Shown here one piece after another: positions 7,728 to 15,401 of a DNA stretch of 64,000 bases. The translations under genes were made by a program, and so were the position numbers. Location: positions 1 through 64,000 of the forward strand of contig CALWIO010000009.1 of NCBI GenBank assembly GCA_944380765.1, in the 5' to 3' direction. The notes beneath the pieces are model-generated. The model was not told where the DNA came from. It did not search any database and saw only the letters and a program-made list of their open reading frames with translations. Each line of letters opens with the position of its first letter. Within the stretch, counting starts at the first letter, position 1. Source of the DNA: an uncultured Clostridia bacterium (GTDB lineage: Bacteria; Bacillota; Clostridia; Oscillospirales; Acutalibacteraceae).

Positions 7728-8260
7728 TGAGAAGCGAAAAAACAAGGCGCCTTGCGGAGCTTATTGTTTTCGCCATGTTCGGCGCGCTGATGTTTGTTTC
7801 AAAAATAGTTATGGAAACATTCCCGAATATTCACCTGCTGGGAATGTTCACCATGGTGTTTACTCTGGTTTACCGCAAAAAAGCGCTTGTCCCGATTTAT
7901 ATTTATGTTTTTCTGAACGGACTGTACGCCGGTTTTTCCATGTGGTGGTTTCCGTATCTCTATATCTGGACGGTGCTCTGGGCAGTCACCATGGCTTTGC
8001 CCAAAAATATGAAGCGACCTGTCGCCGCGGCGGTTTACGCCGTTGTCTGTTCGCTTCACGGGCTGTTGTTCGGAACGCTTTACGCTCCGGCGCAGGCGCT
8101 GATGTTCGGGTTAGGGTTTAAGCAGACCGTAGCGTGGATAATAGCCGGATTGCCCTATGACGCGCTTCACGCCGCCGGAAATTTCGCGGCGGGACTGCTT
8201 ATTGTGCCGCTCAGCGGCGCGCTTGAAACTATGAGAAAAAAGGCAGCTAAGGATATTTAA
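7727..8260 (+). CDS. ECF transporter S component, probably for cobalamin/corrinoid
   Basis: A 177-residue integral membrane protein with about five or six helices, containing typical ECF S-component segments (ELIVFAMFGALMFVSKIVME near the N terminus, MWWFPYLYIW in the middle, GLPYDALHAAGNFAAGLLIVPL at the end). It is translationally coupled to the DUF4430 lipoprotein (TGATG) and shares its cobalamin riboswitch. The energising EcfA/EcfA'/EcfT module is not in the window, so it presumably uses a shared group II module. The specificity call rests on the riboswitch. Confidence 0.82.
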   Translation: MRSEKTRRLAELIVFAMFGALMFVSKIVMETFPNIHLLGMFTMVFTLVYRKKALVPIYIYVFLNGLYAGFSMWWFPYLYIWTVLWAVTMALPKNMKRPVAAAVYAVVCSLHGLLFGTLYAPAQALMFGLGFKQTVAWIIAGLPYDALHAAGNFAAGLLIVPLSGALETMRKKAAKDI

Positions 8261-8270
8261 GCAATATTAA

Positions 8271-8307
8271 AAAGGACCGCTGAAATCAGTTCAGCGGTCC
8301 CGTTTTT
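8271..8307. terminator. Terminator after the ECF S component
   Basis: An 11-base stem ggaccgctgaa/ttcagcggtcc with 5-base loop, then cgttttt. The convergent transglutaminase gene ends 19 bases beyond. Confidence 0.93.
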
Positions 8308-8325
8308 ATAATTTCAGGCTGTTTG

Positions 8326-9807
8326 TCAGCTGTAGCTTAACATTCCGTTTGCGTAAAGGTCGGCGGCTATCGCGTCAAAAGCGTCAACCGCACCGTCGCT
8401 GTTCATATCTGCGGCGTAGAAAACCGCGCTGCCGTCCTCGATATAAAAATCGGCTCTCGCGGCTTTTGAGATAAGCTCCACATCAAACGAGTCGGTTACA
8501 AGCGAGCAGTCCACATCGCCTCTGCGCACCGCCGTGTAGCTCTGCGAGCCGCCGGTACCCGTTACCGTGACGGTCGCGCCCGTGGTCTTTCCGTTAATGC
8601 CGAGAGTGTATCCGTAGGGCGCTGTGAGCTCGTTTGAAAGAACAGCGTCCTTGTCGATATAGATAAGGCTCTGCGCTTTTCTCACCGTTGCCGACGAGGA
8701 AATTCTGTTGAGAACATTGGAGTATGAAACATCGGAAAGTTCGGGATAAGCAAGCGAAAACTCAGCGGAGGTATAGCGCTTGCCCGTTGGAGTGTGCGCG
8801 TCTTCAAAGGTGGTGGAATTATTGTCAAAATAACGGTTCGTGGAGTTCGCTCCCACAAGGAAGAAGTCATAAAAAACTCCCGTTTCGCTGTTCCCCACCG
8901 GGTCGTCCCAGGTAGAGTCCACGGCGTACCACTTGCCGTCCTCCATTTTAACATAGTTCCATGCGTGACCGCCTCCGCCGGCGTTGCCCACAATTATTAC
9001 GCAGGGAATACCCTCCCTGTTGCAGAGCATTTTAAAGGCTTCCGCGTAACCCTCGCAAACCGTTGTGTAAGGCTCTAAAAATACGCTGGTAGGCTCGTGC
9101 GCCGTAGGTACTGAGAAATTCGCGTCATACTGCACCTGAGTAACAATGCGGTCATGAATGCTCTTTACTTTTTCGTATCTTGTAAAGCCGTTTACCTCAA
9201 AGCTGTCAAGCGCTTCCATCATTCTGCCGTAATAGTCGGAAACCGACGCCATATCCGGGTACGCGCCCTGATTGAGCGTAGCCGTAATTTGAAGGGCGTT
9301 TATAGAAACGGCATATGTGCCGTCGCTGTTATACGAATACTGAAAGTACATTGAATACCCAAACCCGTTTATCCAGAAAATTTCCGGGTGGTCGTCCGAA
9401 ACAGCCGACAGACCGCCTATGACGATTTCCATAAGCTGACTGCTCGTTTCATCGGGCAGTACAAGATAGCCGTTCTCAACGGTAGCCGTGCAGGTGATTA
9501 CGGGTGAGAGTTCAACCGTAAATTCATCGGTTACTCCGGCGGAGAGCACCTCGTCATAAACCTGCTTCTGCCATACATTCAGAAAAGAGTAAAATAAGTA
9601 CGGGGAGTCCGCGCCCGACGAGAAAAACTTATCCTGACTGACGGGATTTTCTGACACTTCATAATATACCGAAGGGTCATAACGGGACAGTTCCGCCCCG
9701 CCTAAATACATAAAGCCGCTTTTTTCGCCGCCGGCGGCAAAGGCGGCAGGCGAAACACAGCCGATAAGCAGCAACACCGCAAGCGCTGCCGAAAGAAGCT
9801 TACGCAT
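8326..9807 (-). CDS. Secreted transglutaminase-like protein with C-terminal dockerin-like module
   Basis: A 493-residue exported protein. The signal peptide MRKLLSAALAVLLLIGC...AFA could be cleaved after AFA or read as a lipobox (LIGC). A transglutaminase/protease fold in the middle has the Cys-His-Asp triad in VCEGYAEAFKML, GGHAWNYVKM and WYAVDSTWDDP. The last 70 residues carry a dockerin-like pair: a degenerate repeat GDVDCSLVTDSFDVELISKAA and a canonical calcium-loop repeat ADMNSDGAVDAFDAIAADLY. This suggests attachment to a cohesin scaffold, or internal pairing. Substrate unknown. It begins 11 bases after the nrdR stop with SD aagggg, so the two are probably cotranscribed, an unexpected pairing. 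Confidence 0.85.
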   Translation of the reverse strand: MRKLLSAALAVLLLIGCVSPAAFAAGGEKSGFMYLGGAELSRYDPSVYYEVSENPVSQDKFFSSGADSPYLFYSFLNVWQKQVYDEVLSAGVTDEFTVELSPVITCTATVENGYLVLPDETSSQLMEIVIGGLSAVSDDHPEIFWINGFGYSMYFQYSYNSDGTYAVSINALQITATLNQGAYPDMASVSDYYGRMMEALDSFEVNGFTRYEKVKSIHDRIVTQVQYDANFSVPTAHEPTSVFLEPYTTVCEGYAEAFKMLCNREGIPCVIIVGNAGGGGHAWNYVKMEDGKWYAVDSTWDDPVGNSETGVFYDFFLVGANSTNRYFDNNSTTFEDAHTPTGKRYTSAEFSLAYPELSDVSYSNVLNRISSSATVRKAQSLIYIDKDAVLSNELTAPYGYTLGINGKTTGATVTVTGTGGSQSYTAVRRGDVDCSLVTDSFDVELISKAARADFYIEDGSAVFYAADMNSDGAVDAFDAIAADLYANGMLSYS

Positions 9808-9818
9808 AATAATACCCC

Positions 9819-10274
9819 TTATTTCTTTTCCAGAAAGCTCGAAAGCTCGTCCATAAAGGCGTTTACATCTTTAAAATGCTTGTAAACCGAGGCAAAGCGC
9901 ACATAGGCCACTTCGTCTATTTCCTTTAATTTTTCCATAACAAGTTCGCCGACTTTTACCGAGGTTACCTCTCTTTCAAGCGAGTTCTGCAAAGCGGCTT
10001 CAATTTCGGAAACAGCCTTTTCAATGGTTTCCACCGAAACCTGACGCTTCTCGCAGGCCCTGAGCATACCTGTCATCAGCTTGTTGCGGTCAAAAGCCTC
10101 GCGCGACTTGTCTTTTTTGACTACAAGAATCGGCACGCTCTCGATTATCTCGTAAGTAGTGAATCTTTTGCCGCAGCGCGTACATTCGCGGCGGCGGCGG
10201 ATACGCTCGCCCTCATCGGTGGGGCGCGAGTCGATTACCTTGCTTTCCTCATAGCCGCAGAAAGGACATTTCAA
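9819..10274 (-). CDS. nrdR: Transcriptional repressor NrdR
   Basis: A 151-residue nucleotide-sensing repressor of ribonucleotide reductase genes. The N-terminal zinc ribbon is [22 protein letters not shown]...[17 protein letters not shown] (Cys pairs at 3/6 and 31/34). An ATP-cone domain (about 47-140) includes [15 protein letters not shown] and [16 protein letters not shown]. The start is a TTG: SD agggaag lies about 9 bases upstream and no ATG fits. Its promoter overlaps an inverted repeat that may be an autoregulatory site. No nrd structural gene is in the window. Confidence 0.95.
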   Translation of the reverse strand: MKCPFCGYEESKVIDSRPTDEGERIRRRRECTRCGKRFTTYEIIESVPILVVKKDKSREAFDRNKLMTGMLRACEKRQVSVETIEKAVSEIEAALQNSLEREVTSVKVGELVMEKLKEIDEVAYVRFASVYKHFKDVNAFMDELSSFLEKK

Positions 10275-10303
10275 AATAAATCACTTCCCTTTTTAAATCC
10301 TAT

Positions 10304-10340
10304 ATGTTGTAGTATAGCATATAACATACCTCAAAGTAAA
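10304..10340 (-). promoter_or_regulatory. nrdR promoter with overlapping inverted repeat
   Basis: On the minus strand TTTACT (10335-10340), 18-base spacer, TATACT (10311-10316). An 8-8-8 inverted repeat atgttgta...tataacat (10304-10311/10320-10327, 7 of 8 pairs) straddles the -10, so it may be an operator, perhaps for NrdR itself. I did not match it to a textbook NrdR box. Confidence 0.5.
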
Positions 10341-10343
10341 GCG

Positions 10344-11126
10344 TTAAAACAGCTTTTCAAGTTCCTTGACTGCGTAGGCAAGCTGCGAGTCGTTTTCATA
10401 GCCGTTTTCATAAAGCTCCAAAATATATTTTCCCTTGTACCCAAAGCCTTTCATAGCCGAGAAAAACCGTTTAAAATCAAAACTGCCGCCGGAAAACGGA
10501 ACAATGCAGTCGCGCCCGGCGCTGTGGTCGCTTATGTGAATATGCCTTATATACGGGTGAAGCCTTGCCGAAAACTCAAAGGGGTCAAAACCGGCTCTGA
10601 CTGATTGCTTTATGTCGAAAACCATATTGAAAGAGCCGCCTATATATTGTGCCATACTAAGCAGAAAATCGGGACTTTCGCTGCGGTAATGCACAACATT
10701 TTCCTGACATACTTTAAGCCCCTCTTTTTCGCCGAGAAGTATAAGCTCGCCGAACCTTTCAAAGTATTCCTCATCGCTTATGCTGCCGGGCAGCTTTATC
10801 CCGTGCATTACGAGTATGTCCGCCCCCAGACGGTGCATTACTTCAAAATGCCGCCTGAAAAGCGTTTCGCGCGCTTCTATATAACGGCGGCGGTAGGAGC
10901 TGAAAAGATAGTAGGACTCCGTAAAGGACGCCATTGTGTGAACCGAGGGTATTTCAATGCCGTATTCGTCTTTTATGCTTTTGAATAAATTAAGCGACCG
11001 GGGAGTAAACTCCGAGTCGGCGTTCATAAAAATCTCAACGGCTTTTGCGCCGGTTTCTGCCGCCCTTATTAAGGATTTTTCCGTTTCAAGGGGATAAAAA
11101 CAGGCGGATGAAAGTCCTATGTTCAT
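10344..11126 (-). CDS. Sugar phosphate isomerase/epimerase family TIM barrel
   Basis: A 260-residue protein of the xylose-isomerase-like TIM-barrel (AP endonuclease 2) superfamily, probably a metal-dependent sugar epimerase or isomerase. Segments include AVEIFMN, IEIPSVHTMAS, ADILVMHGIKLPG, LKVCQENVVHYRS (metal-ligand Glu), FNMVFDIKQSVRAG (Asp), RHIHISDHSAG (His) and GKYILELYENG (Glu). ATG 11126 has SD agagag; the upstream ATG at 11144 does not. Substrate not predictable. It ends 4 bases beyond the nrdR -35 region. Confidence 0.82.
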   Translation of the reverse strand: MNIGLSSACFYPLETEKSLIRAAETGAKAVEIFMNADSEFTPRSLNLFKSIKDEYGIEIPSVHTMASFTESYYLFSSYRRRYIEARETLFRRHFEVMHRLGADILVMHGIKLPGSISDEEYFERFGELILLGEKEGLKVCQENVVHYRSESPDFLLSMAQYIGGSFNMVFDIKQSVRAGFDPFEFSARLHPYIRHIHISDHSAGRDCIVPFSGGSFDFKRFFSAMKGFGYKGKYILELYENGYENDSQLAYAVKELEKLF

Positions 11127-11160
11127 AGATTTCTCTCTTTTCATTGGTAATTTTTGCGTG

Positions 11161-11189
11161 TTGATTGCGCCTTTCCTTAAAGTTAAAAT
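11161..11189 (+). promoter_or_regulatory. Promoter of the 85-residue membrane protein
   Basis: TTGATT (11161-11166), 17-base spacer, TAAAAT (11184-11189). The sequence between the spacer and SD can fold as ttccttaaa/tttaaaggaa (about 11172-11200), which would cover the SD. Confidence 0.6.
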
Positions 11190-11210
11190 ATTTAAAGGAA
11201 GGTGTTTTAT

Positions 11211-11468
11211 TTGAATACAGAAAAATACGGCTTCCGCGATTTTATTAAGGAATTGAGCAAGCCGTCAAAAATTATACTGGCGCTGACTGCGCCTGTTATC
11301 ATTTCGCTTTTTTCGGGAGCCGTGTTTTTGCGGTTTTATCTTTTTTGCCACGGCTTCTGCGATATGGGCTACATACTTTCCGAAGAGCTTGTAAAGTGCT
11401 GCGGCGACTGTTTGGGCGCTGTGGCAATTTTGGTTTTCTTTATGGAAATTTTTATTAAATACGATTAG
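11211..11468 (+). CDS. Small two-helix membrane protein, unrecognised
   Basis: I do not recognise this 85-residue protein. It has a charged N terminus, a hydrophobic helix (about 22-45, IILALTAPVIISLFSGAVFL), a Cys-containing turn (HGFCDMGY; KCCGDC) and a second helix (about 65-82). TTG 11211 is preferred because SD aaaggaagg ends right at the alternative GTG 11202. It has its own promoter. Its last 4 bases overlap the end of the convergent transglutaminase gene with no terminator visible between them. The four cysteines near the two loops are notable. Confidence 0.6.
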   Translation: MNTEKYGFRDFIKELSKPSKIILALTAPVIISLFSGAVFLRFYLFCHGFCDMGYILSEELVKCCGDCLGAVAILVFFMEIFIKYD

Positions 11469-12241
11469 CGGCGGGTGACTTTCAGCGAAACCGTCTGCGT
11501 CTGATTTCCTCCGCCCGTGAGCAGACCCCGGTTTATTCCGCAGTCGGCAAAATCCCTGCCACGGCTGATAATAATGTAATTTTCGTCAGCCGGGCGGTTG
11601 TTTGTGGGGTCAATGCCGTGCCAGCAGCCGTCGCTGTAAACCTCAACCCATGCGTGCGTTTCGCCCTCGCCGACCATCATGCCCACAACATATCGGGCAA
11701 AAAATCCGGCTTTTCTCAGAAGGGCGATAAGTATATGCGAATAGTCCTGACATACCCCCGCGCCTTTCAGCAGAGCTTCCTCGGCGGTGGTGGCAAAGCC
11801 CGTTGCTCCGCTTTGGTACACAATGTTCGCCCTTATGGCTCTTGTGAATTTAAGAGCGGTGTCAACTCCGTCGTCTGAAATTCCCGGCTCTACTCTCGAA
11901 AACAGACGGCACAGCTCCGTTTTGCACTCGGTGTAGCCGGTGGGGTATTTGTAAACCGGGTTAGGCTCGCTGTCAGGGGTTATGTGCCTGCCGGTGGAAA
12001 CGGTGCCCTCAACGGTGACGCCGAATTCATTGTGCATGGTAATAATCCTGTCGGTTATAAGAATATTGCCGAACCCGTCGGCGGAATAGGTCAGCACATT
12101 TTCGGGAAAAACCGAAACCTTAATATCCTCAATATGCTGATTTTCACATTCCAGCGGAATACAGCGCAGGCTGTAACAGTGCTTTATTACGGGCATGGAA
12201 AATTTAATGGACATATTGTAAGAAAAATCAAGTACCGCCAT
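11465..12241 (-). CDS. Transglutaminase-like protein of the ATP-grasp/alpha-E cluster
   Basis: A 258-residue cytoplasmic protein. The N-terminal beta domain (about 1-110) is the Bact_transglu_N type. The papain-like domain (about 130-230) has Cys in AGVCQDYSHILIALLRKAG, His in ETHAWVEVY and Asp in GIDPTNNRP. No signal peptide is seen. In this conserved gene trio the protein is proposed to act as a peptidase or amide-transferring enzyme on the product of the neighbouring ATP-grasp ligase. The reaction is not established. Its start overlaps the alpha-E stop by one base. Confidence 0.88.
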   Translation of the reverse strand: MAVLDFSYNMSIKFSMPVIKHCYSLRCIPLECENQHIEDIKVSVFPENVLTYSADGFGNILITDRIITMHNEFGVTVEGTVSTGRHITPDSEPNPVYKYPTGYTECKTELCRLFSRVEPGISDDGVDTALKFTRAIRANIVYQSGATGFATTAEEALLKGAGVCQDYSHILIALLRKAGFFARYVVGMMVGEGETHAWVEVYSDGCWHGIDPTNNRPADENYIIISRGRDFADCGINRGLLTGGGNQTQTVSLKVTRR

Positions 12242-12930
12242 CAGTTCATCACTCCCGTAACAAATATATGCGCAAGCTCGTTCTGAACGGAGGCCTTGTA
12301 CGGGCGGTAATCGTCCGATTCCAGAATCATTTTTTCAAGCTGTGCTATGGCGTTCGCGTTGCAGTCAACCCCGACCTTGTAAAGGCGGTTGAGCATAATC
12401 GAAAATTCCTTGCGTATAAGCTCGGCAGGATAGTCAAGGCGGGTGTATAAATCAATCCTCTCAATGCTCCTGCCGAATTTAAGTATGTTTCTTGACACCT
12501 CGGACTCAATATTGTCGTCAGCCGAACCCCAGAAAGCGAAAATCCAGTCGGTTACCTCCTGAATTTTTAAAAGGGGAGCCGTGCTGCCGCGGCTTTTTTC
12601 CATAACATCAACCGCCATTTGAAGGTATGACAGCGTTTCGGAGCTTATTTCGTTTCTCATTTCCACAGCGTTGTCATAGGCGTGCATAAGGCTTGAAAAA
12701 ATCGAGGCCGGGTCGTCAATGTCAAAAAGGAACGAGCTTATGAATTCCTGACGGCAGGAGTAATTCCCCCCGATTCCGAGCTTTGCGCAGAAGCTGATGT
12801 ATTCGTCATCATTCACATCAATCATCTTGTCATAGCATTGAGTAAAGGCTTTAAGCGTGGTGAAAACACGCTCAACATATCTTCCCAGCCAGAAAAGATT
12901 GTCGCTGGATTTTATCGAGATAATACCCAT
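12241..12930 (-). CDS. Alpha-E domain protein (DUF403 family)
   Basis: A 229-residue all-helical protein with the family opening ISIKSSDNLFWLGRYVERVFTTLKAF and later segments NAVEMRNEISSETLSYL and FGRSIERIDLYTRLDYP. Alpha-E proteins almost always accompany a type-2 circularly permuted ATP-grasp protein and a transglutaminase, as here. Their biochemical role is unknown; a scaffold or cofactor of the ligase is one suggestion. It overlaps the upstream ATP-grasp gene by 19 bases and the downstream transglutaminase by one, so translation is tightly coupled. Confidence 0.9.
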   Translation of the reverse strand: MGIISIKSSDNLFWLGRYVERVFTTLKAFTQCYDKMIDVNDDEYISFCAKLGIGGNYSCRQEFISSFLFDIDDPASIFSSLMHAYDNAVEMRNEISSETLSYLQMAVDVMEKSRGSTAPLLKIQEVTDWIFAFWGSADDNIESEVSRNILKFGRSIERIDLYTRLDYPAELIRKEFSIMLNRLYKVGVDCNANAIAQLEKMILESDDYRPYKASVQNELAHIFVTGVMN

Positions 12931-14225
12931 GTGTCTTTAAAGCCCCCTCCCTGAGAAGAATTGACAATAAACGAGTCCGCGTCCTTCGCGAAGCGCGTAA
13001 GTCCGCTCTGCCATACCACGGTTTCCTCGCCCATAAGCACAAAGGCGCGCAAATCGGCTTTGCGCTCTCCCGGCACGCCGTTTTCAAAAACTCTTAGGTT
13101 GTTAAAGCTGATTACCTCCTGAGCTATAAAGCGCCTCGGCTGTTTTGAAATCAGCTTTTTAAGCTCGTAAATCTGTTCAAGCGAAAGCTCGCTGCCGAAA
13201 ACAACGCCGTAGCCGCCCGATTCCGCCACATCTTTTATAACAAGCCGGCTTATGTTTTCAAGAACATATTTGCGGTCGCTCTCGTAAAAGGGCAGATAGG
13301 TCGGCGCATTTGAGAGAATCGCGTCCTCGCCCAGATAGTATTTTATCATCGCCGGAACATAGTAGTATATTCCCTTGTCGTCGGCAACGCTGTTGCCGGG
13401 AGCGTTCACAATAGCCGTGTTGCCCGCGCGGTAGGCGTCCATAATGTGCGGCACGCCCAGAAGCGAGTCCGCCCTGAAAGTCATAGGGTCAAGAAAATCG
13501 TCTGATATTCTGCGGTAAACCGCGCCCACACGCTGCCGCCTGCCGGAATATTCGCTGTAATAAAGAACATTTCCCTCAACGAACAGGTCCTGAGGCATAG
13601 CGAAAACCGAACCTGTTTTTTCGGCAAGATATGTGTGCTCAAAAAACGCCGAGTTAAAGCGGCCGGGGGTGAGCACCACATTTATGCCGCCGCAGTTTGA
13701 GTAGTCGAGGACTTTCTTTAAAAGCTCGCCGTAGTTGCGGTTGTCGACAACCGAGTTCGCCCTGAAAGTGTCGGGACTCGCTCTGCGGCAAAGCTCACGG
13801 GCAATCATCGGGTATGAGGCTCCCGAGGGTATTCTCAGGTTGTCCTCCAAAACATACCAGCGCATGTCGCTGCCCTGCACCAAGTCAATGCCGCTTATGT
13901 GGCAGAAAATGCCTTTGGGCGGCACGGCGCCCTCGCACTCCATCATATATCCGGCGCCCCCGTAAACGAATTCCTCGGGAATAACCTTGTCCTTTACAAT
14001 TCGCTTAGCGGTGTAAATATCGTTTAAGAACATATTAAGGGCCGTTACCCTCTGCCGCAGTCCCCGGCTTAAAAAGCCGAACTCGTCGGCGGAGAGTATT
14101 CTCGGCACGGTGTCAAAGGGAAAAAGACGCTCGTTGAACACATTGTTTTTATATATTCCGAATTTTACCCCGTAACGGGCAAGAAGCCTGTTGATTTCAT
14201 CGGTATGCTCAATCAGTCCGTACAA
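12912..14225 (-). CDS. Circularly permuted ATP-grasp type 2 protein (DUF404/DUF407 family)
   Basis: A 437-residue ATP-grasp enzyme expected to form an amide or peptide bond by way of an acyl-phosphate. Family segments: GVKFGIYKNNVFNERLFPFDTVPRIL, RVTALNMFLNDIYTAKRIVKD, WYVLEDNLRIPSGASYPMI, the glycine-rich ESGGYGVVFGSEL (nucleotide loop), RRFIAQEVI, ADLRAFVL and the C-terminal SSQGGGFKDTWVL. It opens the three-gene operon. The start is TTG with SD aaggcggtg 8 bases upstream; no ATG fits. No Anbu-type peptidase is adjacent, unlike some versions of the cluster. Substrate unknown. Confidence 0.9.
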   Translation of the reverse strand: MYGLIEHTDEINRLLARYGVKFGIYKNNVFNERLFPFDTVPRILSADEFGFLSRGLRQRVTALNMFLNDIYTAKRIVKDKVIPEEFVYGGAGYMMECEGAVPPKGIFCHISGIDLVQGSDMRWYVLEDNLRIPSGASYPMIARELCRRASPDTFRANSVVDNRNYGELLKKVLDYSNCGGINVVLTPGRFNSAFFEHTYLAEKTGSVFAMPQDLFVEGNVLYYSEYSGRRQRVGAVYRRISDDFLDPMTFRADSLLGVPHIMDAYRAGNTAIVNAPGNSVADDKGIYYYVPAMIKYYLGEDAILSNAPTYLPFYESDRKYVLENISRLVIKDVAESGGYGVVFGSELSLEQIYELKKLISKQPRRFIAQEVISFNNLRVFENGVPGERKADLRAFVLMGEETVVWQSGLTRFAKDADSFIVNSSQGGGFKDTWVLSR

Positions 14226-14261
14226 GAAAAACGCACCGCCTTTACCTTGTTATTTGCTTTA

Positions 14262-14290
14262 ATTATAGCCTTTTTGCCGCGGTGTGTAAA
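14262..14290 (-). promoter_or_regulatory. Promoter of the ATP-grasp/alpha-E/transglutaminase operon
   Basis: On the minus strand TTTACA (14285-14290), 17-base spacer, perfect TATAAT (14262-14267). Divergent from the LysR promoter. Confidence 0.8.
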
Positions 14291-14313
14291 TAGATTTTTT
14301 TCGGTATTTAAGG

Positions 14314-14342
14314 TTGAATATTGCGAAAAAAGATTGTATAAT
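14314..14342 (+). promoter_or_regulatory. Promoter of the LysR gene
   Basis: TTGAAT (14314-14319), 17-base spacer, perfect TATAAT (14337-14342). Confidence 0.75.
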
Positions 14343-14371
14343 ACTTATAAATACATTTTGGCGGTGATTTC

Positions 14372-15292
14372 TTGAATATTCTGCACCTTAAATACGCGGT
14401 AGAGGTTGAAAAAACCCGTTCCATAAACAAGGCGGCCGAAAACCTTTTTATGAGCCAGCCCAATTTGAGCCGCGCCGTAAAGGAGCTTGAGGAGTCGCTG
14501 GGGATAACTATTTTTAAAAGGACAACAAAAGGAATTGAAATAACGCCGCAGGGCGAGGAGTTTCTGGGCTACGCAAAAAAAATCCTGCTTCAGATTGACC
14601 AGGTCGAGGCGCTTTATAAAGGCGACGCCGAGAAAAAGCAGACCTTTTCCATTTCCGTGCCGCGCGCCAGCTATGTTTCCGACGCCTTTGTGCGCTTCGC
14701 AAAGGAAATCGACCTTTCAAGAGAGGCGGAGATTCTTTACAAGGAAACAAATTCCATGCGCGCCATAAGCAATATACTTCAATCGGACTACAATCTGGGA
14801 ATAATCCGTTTCCAGACGGCTTTTGAAAAATATTTTGACGCCATGCTTCACGAAAAACGGCTTAAAAGCGAGCTGGTGCGGGAGTTTTCCTACGCGGCTG
14901 TTATGTCGCGGGACAATCCTCTCGCGAAAAAGGATTTTATTGAGTTCGAGGACCTGCGCGATTATATCGAAATCGCCCACGCCGACCCTTATGTTCCGTC
15001 TTTGCCTATGGCGGAGGCGCGCAAGGCGGAGCTTTCCGAATTTGTGAACAAGCGCATTTTCGTGTTTGAGCGCGGCAGCCAGATGGAGCTTTTGAAAAAT
15101 GTTCCCTCGACCTTTATGTGGGTGTCGCCCATCTCGCAGGAAACGCTTAACAGCTGTAACCTGGTAATGAAGCAGTGCCACGACAATAAAAAGGTTTACA
15201 AGGACTTGCTCATATACCGCGAGGAGTACAGATTTTCGGCTCTTGACGAGCTTTTTATCAAAAAACTGAACGAAGTAAAGAACGAATACTGA
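14372..15292 (+). CDS. LysR-family transcriptional regulator
   Basis: A 306-residue regulator. The N-terminal winged HTH is typical (NILHLKYAVEVEKTRSINKAAENLFMSQPNLSRAVKELEESLGITIFKR), followed by a periplasmic-binding-protein-like effector domain (about 90-300). The start is TTG behind SD ggcggtga. The gene is divergent from the ATP-grasp operon (promoters about 24 bases apart) and upstream of adhE in the same direction. Either unit could be a target; the divergent arrangement favours the ATP-grasp operon by the usual LysR logic. Effector unknown. Confidence 0.92.
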   Translation: MNILHLKYAVEVEKTRSINKAAENLFMSQPNLSRAVKELEESLGITIFKRTTKGIEITPQGEEFLGYAKKILLQIDQVEALYKGDAEKKQTFSISVPRASYVSDAFVRFAKEIDLSREAEILYKETNSMRAISNILQSDYNLGIIRFQTAFEKYFDAMLHEKRLKSELVREFSYAAVMSRDNPLAKKDFIEFEDLRDYIEIAHADPYVPSLPMAEARKAELSEFVNKRIFVFERGSQMELLKNVPSTFMWVSPISQETLNSCNLVMKQCHDNKKVYKDLLIYREEYRFSALDELFIKKLNEVKNEY

Positions 15293-15331
15293 TAAAAATT
15301 AACCGTACCAATCACTTTATACAAAAACGAT

Positions 15332-15397
15332 TTGCCGGCTATATATTTTTTATGTATTATTGGCATATCGTTAAAAATATAACGATATGCTTTTTTT
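15332..15397 (+). promoter_or_regulatory. adhE promoter P1 with Rex-like palindrome / hairpin
   Basis: TTGCCG (15332-15337), 17-base spacer, TATTAT (15355-15360). A perfect 10-base inverted repeat gcatatcgtt...aacgatatgc (15363-15390) sits at the expected transcription start. Its core TCGTTAA-N4-ATAACGA resembles the Rex consensus TTGTTAA-N4-TTAACAA. Because seven Ts follow (15391-15397), the same repeat can also terminate LysR transcripts. Confidence 0.6.
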
Positions 15398-15401
15398 ATA
15401 T

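Noticed and set aside
11465..14225. Complete Anbu proteasome-like locus
   Set aside because: No NTN-hydrolase (Anbu) gene is next to the trio within the window.
15363..15397. Simple intrinsic terminator as the only explanation
   Set aside because: The stem and T run do fit, but the palindrome sits at the start site of P1 and its core resembles a Rex site, so I kept it as a regulatory element with possible double use.
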